NCBI GenBank assembly: GCA_017999075.1
Contig: JAGOBX010000122.1
Location: 1 to 8,860 of the forward strand
Length of the DNA: 8,860 nucleotides
Origin: Candidatus Babelota bacterium
GTDB lineage: Bacteria; JAGOBX01
Reading direction: 5' to 3'
Shown here: piece after piece, positions 6,772 to 8,860 of the stretch
Numbering within the stretch: position 1 is the stretch's first letter
How the letters are laid out: each line of letters begins with the position of its first letter
The notes under the pieces: model-generated
Databases searched by the model: none
Seen by the model: only the letters and a program-made list of their open reading frames with translations
Told to the model about the DNA's origin: nothing
Program-made: the position numbers and the translations under genes

Positions 6772-7511
6772 AAACTGAAAATAAAATTATAATAGCAGAT
6801 AACCTTACGAAAAAGTTTGGAGGTTTTACTGCAGTTGATAAAATTAGTTTTGAAGTTTATAAAGGAGAAGTGTTTGGATTTCTCGGAGCTAACGGAGCAG
6901 GAAAAACAACAGCTATGAAAATGCTGTGCGGCTTGTTGGAACCGACTTCAGGAGAAGCTGAAATTGCGGGATTTGACGCATACAAAGACAGACAGAAGAT
7001 AAAAATGAATATAGGATATATGAGTCAGAAATTTTCATTATATCAGGATCTGACTATTCTTGAAAACATTTATTTTTATGCGGGGATATACGGTATTTCA
7101 AAAACAGAAACTAAAGATAAAAGTTATGAGTTATTAAAAAAATTCCGATTGGAGGCGGTTAAAGACAAGTTGATAAAAACTCTGCCGCCGGGCTGGAGAC
7201 AAAAACTCGCATTTTCTATTGCAGGTTTGCATAATCCTAAAATAATTTTTTTAGACGAACCTACGGGCGGCGTTGATCCTGTAACCCGCCGTTCATTTTG
7301 GGAACTTATTTATGAAACAGTTGACTGCGGAATAACAGTATTTGTAACCACGCATTATATGGATGAAGCTGAATATTGCGATCGGGTTTCAATAATGGTA
7401 AATGGTAAAATTGAAGCGCTGAATTCTCCCAAATTATTGAAAGAAAAATATGAATCTGAAACAATGTATGATGTATTTTTAAAATTGGCGAGATACTCAG
7501 TTTCGAAATGA
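6768..7511 (+). CDS. ABC transporter ATPase, second subunit (YbhF C-terminal-half type)
   Basis: A 247-residue nucleotide-binding subunit. Walker A is GANGAGKTT (40-48), the Q-loop glutamine is present (YMSQ, Q87), Walker B is IIFLDEP (159-165) and the H-loop histidine is present (TTHYMDEAE, H196). The signature is degenerate: LPPGWRQK (139-146) replaces LSGGQ. E. coli YbhF has a similarly altered signature in its C-terminal half, from memory. I chose the ATG at 6768 because it overlaps the previous stop (ATGA) and precedes a normal ATPase N-terminus. An upstream TTG at 6747 would add seven residues without a ribosome site. It lacks the long C-terminal extension of its partner. Together they should power the two ABC-2 permeases encoded downstream. 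Confidence 0.88.
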   Translation: MKTENKIIIADNLTKKFGGFTAVDKISFEVYKGEVFGFLGANGAGKTTAMKMLCGLLEPTSGEAEIAGFDAYKDRQKIKMNIGYMSQKFSLYQDLTILENIYFYAGIYGISKTETKDKSYELLKKFRLEAVKDKLIKTLPPGWRQKLAFSIAGLHNPKIIFLDEPTGGVDPVTRRSFWELIYETVDCGITVFVTTHYMDEAEYCDRVSIMVNGKIEALNSPKLLKEKYESETMYDVFLKLARYSVSK

Positions 7512-7612
7512 TTAGTTTGTGGTTGGTAAAATATTTAATGATAAAAAATAAATAAAAATATTGCGGGATCATTTTTTTAATAAAATAATTAGTTCAAAAC
7601 TCAATAAACGTT

Positions 7613-8731
7613 ATGAAAAAGAAAATAGCTTTTTGGGCTTTTATAAAAAAAGAGTCATATCATATTTTGAGAGATTACCGAACACTGATTATATTGTTCG
7701 GAATGCCTGTAATACAAATTATGTTATTCGGTTTTGCAATAACTAATGAACTTAATTACGCAAAAATCGGAATTTTAGATAATTCAAAAAATGAAATTTC
7801 GTCCAGATTGATTTCTAAAATTTTATCATCAGGATATTTTGATTTGCATAATTATTTTCAATCTTACGAAGATATTGATAAAGAATTTGCAAAAGGTAAA
7901 ATTAAAGCTGCAATAATTATTCCCGAAAAGTTTGGGAATCGGTCTGAGACAGCAGAAAATTCTGCAGTTCATCTTATACTTGATTCTTCTGAACCTAATA
8001 CTTCTAATTTACTGACTGCATATATTTCGAGTATTATAAAGGAATTCAATGCAGGATTTCTTACTCATGATAAAATGATGAAACAGATTATTCCTGAAGT
8101 TAAAATGAGATATAATCCAGAACTTAAAAGCGTATATATGTTTGTTCCTGGTCTTATGTCCGTTATACTTATGCTTGTATCAGCGTTAATGACTTCCATT
8201 TCAATTACTAGAGAAAAAGAATTGGGGACAATGGAAATACTTCTTGTATCTCCGCTGAAACCTGTACAAATTATTTTAGGTAAAGTAATACCTTATATAT
8301 TTTTGTCTTTTATGAATGCAGTTATAATATTGCTGCTTGGAAGATTTGTATTTGAAGTGCCAGTGTTTGGAAATACTGCACTGCTTCTTGCGGAATGCGT
8401 GTTGTTTATTTTTACGGCATTATCTTTAGGAATAATGATTTCCTCAATAACTTCATCCCAGCAGACAGCTATGATGATAGCTTTGGTAGCTTTAATGATG
8501 CCTACCATATTACTTTCAGGTTTTATTTTTCCTATAAAAAACATGCCTCAGGCTCTGCAGATTTTAACAAATATTATACCTGCAAAATGGTTTATAATAA
8601 TAATTAAAAATATTATGCTTAAAGGAGTAGGATTAAATTTTGTTTGGAAAGAAACTTTAATATTATTTTCTATGACATTGATTTTTATATTTATCAGCGT
8701 AAAAAAATTTAAGGACCGAATCGATATTTGA
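7613..8731 (+). CDS. ABC-2 type permease, first subunit (YbhS/YbhR family)
   Basis: A 372-residue inner-membrane protein with the ABC-2 plan. A cytoplasmic start with FIKKESYHILRD (10-21) is followed by TM1 (about 24-44), a periplasmic domain of about 130 residues containing LDSSEPNTSNLL (123-134), and a cluster of five helices at about 176-197, 226-247, 255-279, 285-306 and 346-364. The coupling segment TREKELGTMEILLVSPL (199-215) and the late LLSGFIFPIKNMP (300-312) are family hallmarks. A 101-base gap separates it from the ATPase gene, wider than other junctions here. No Shine-Dalgarno site precedes the ATG, and an in-frame stop at 7586-7588 rules out any much earlier start. With its neighbour it should form the transmembrane dimer of the pump. 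Confidence 0.88.
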   Translation: MKKKIAFWAFIKKESYHILRDYRTLIILFGMPVIQIMLFGFAITNELNYAKIGILDNSKNEISSRLISKILSSGYFDLHNYFQSYEDIDKEFAKGKIKAAIIIPEKFGNRSETAENSAVHLILDSSEPNTSNLLTAYISSIIKEFNAGFLTHDKMMKQIIPEVKMRYNPELKSVYMFVPGLMSVILMLVSALMTSISITREKELGTMEILLVSPLKPVQIILGKVIPYIFLSFMNAVIILLLGRFVFEVPVFGNTALLLAECVLFIFTALSLGIMISSITSSQQTAMMIALVALMMPTILLSGFIFPIKNMPQALQILTNIIPAKWFIIIIKNIMLKGVGLNFVWKETLILFSMTLIFIFISVKKFKDRIDI

Positions 8732-8772
8732 AAATAATTAATAAAGAAATATAAGTTAAACCTGGTTACAAT

Positions 8773-8860
8773 ATGAAAAAAATTATAACGATAATTATCA
8801 AAGAATTCAAACAAATATTCAGAGATAAAGGCATGCTTCCGTTGATATTTATTATGCCTT
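8773..8860 (+). CDS. ABC-2 type permease, second subunit, 3'-truncated
   Basis: Only 29 codons are in the window. They encode a basic N-terminus with IIKEFKQIFRDKGMLP (8-23), running into a hydrophobic stretch (LIFIMP). This matches the start of the preceding permease (KKE..HILRD..TL) and of ABC-2 permeases of the YbhS/YbhR type generally, so it is very probably the partner permease. The ATG is 41 bases after the previous stop and lacks a clear Shine-Dalgarno site. The remainder of roughly 340 residues would lie beyond the right edge. Confidence 0.75.
   Translation, partial: MKKIITIIIKEFKQIFRDKGMLPLIFIMP

Noticed and set aside
7529-7560. AATATTT/AAATATT inverted repeat in the gap before the first permease
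   Set aside because: Seven A/T-only bases separated by a long spacer are expected by chance in this composition.
7561-7746. Forward open frame of 61 codons overlapping the first permease
   Set aside because: Starts with TTG, is out of frame with the permease that it overlaps, and shows no domain; the permease frame continues with strong family motifs.
1-8860. CRISPR arrays, tRNA or rRNA genes, insertion sequences, attachment sites
   Set aside because: No regularly spaced direct repeats, no tRNA-like cloverleaf, no rRNA-like stretch, and no transposase or integrase coding were seen in reading both strands.

Overview
The window comes from an AT-rich, didermic (Gram-negative type) bacterium. 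An outer-membrane TolC-type channel, a periplasmic adaptor with a lipoprotein signal and a polyprenol-sugar-type membrane glycosyltransferase all imply two membranes. A TTGACA -35 box and AGGAG-type ribosome binding sites argue against typical Bacteroidota signals, but the sequence does not fix the phylum.

Left part (1-2781): the window opens inside a rightward multi-spanning membrane protein of the GT-C (ArnT/PMT-like) class, whose start lies outside. It ends 10 bases from the end of a leftward two-gene unit: a radical SAM protein with a SPASM-like C-terminus, followed after 3 bases by a class I SAM-dependent methyltransferase. These three look like surface-glycan, lipid or peptide modification genes. 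Their substrate cannot be read from the sequence.

Middle (2782-3012): a 231-base divergent intergenic region. It holds a well-formed promoter (TTGACA, 17-base spacer, TATTTT) whose -10 box runs into a perfect 18-base palindrome, the likely operator of the TetR-family gene that follows. It also holds a small TTCCGG/CCGGAA inverted repeat and a possible leftward TATAAT box.

Right part (3013-8860): a tightly packed rightward operon for a complete tripartite ABC exporter of the YbhGFSR type. The order is TetR-family regulator, TolC-like outer-membrane factor, HlyD/YbhG-like lipoprotein adaptor, two separate ABC ATPases (the two halves of a YbhF-type protein), a first ABC-2 permease, and the start of a second ABC-2 permease cut by the window edge. 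Two junctions are ATGA overlaps. The two ATPases are complementary: the first has a canonical signature motif but altered Q- and H-loops, and the second has canonical Q- and H-loops but a degenerate signature. This predicts a heterodimer with one consensus and one degenerate ATP site. The likely logic is that a small ligand releases the TetR repressor from its operator, the whole pump is made, and substrate is moved from the inner membrane or periplasm through the adaptor and outer-membrane channel. The substrate is unknown.

Nothing in the window is a convincing unknown system. The points most worth a second look are the asymmetric ATPase pair, the operator layout, and the radical SAM/methyltransferase pair with its non-standard SPASM cysteines.
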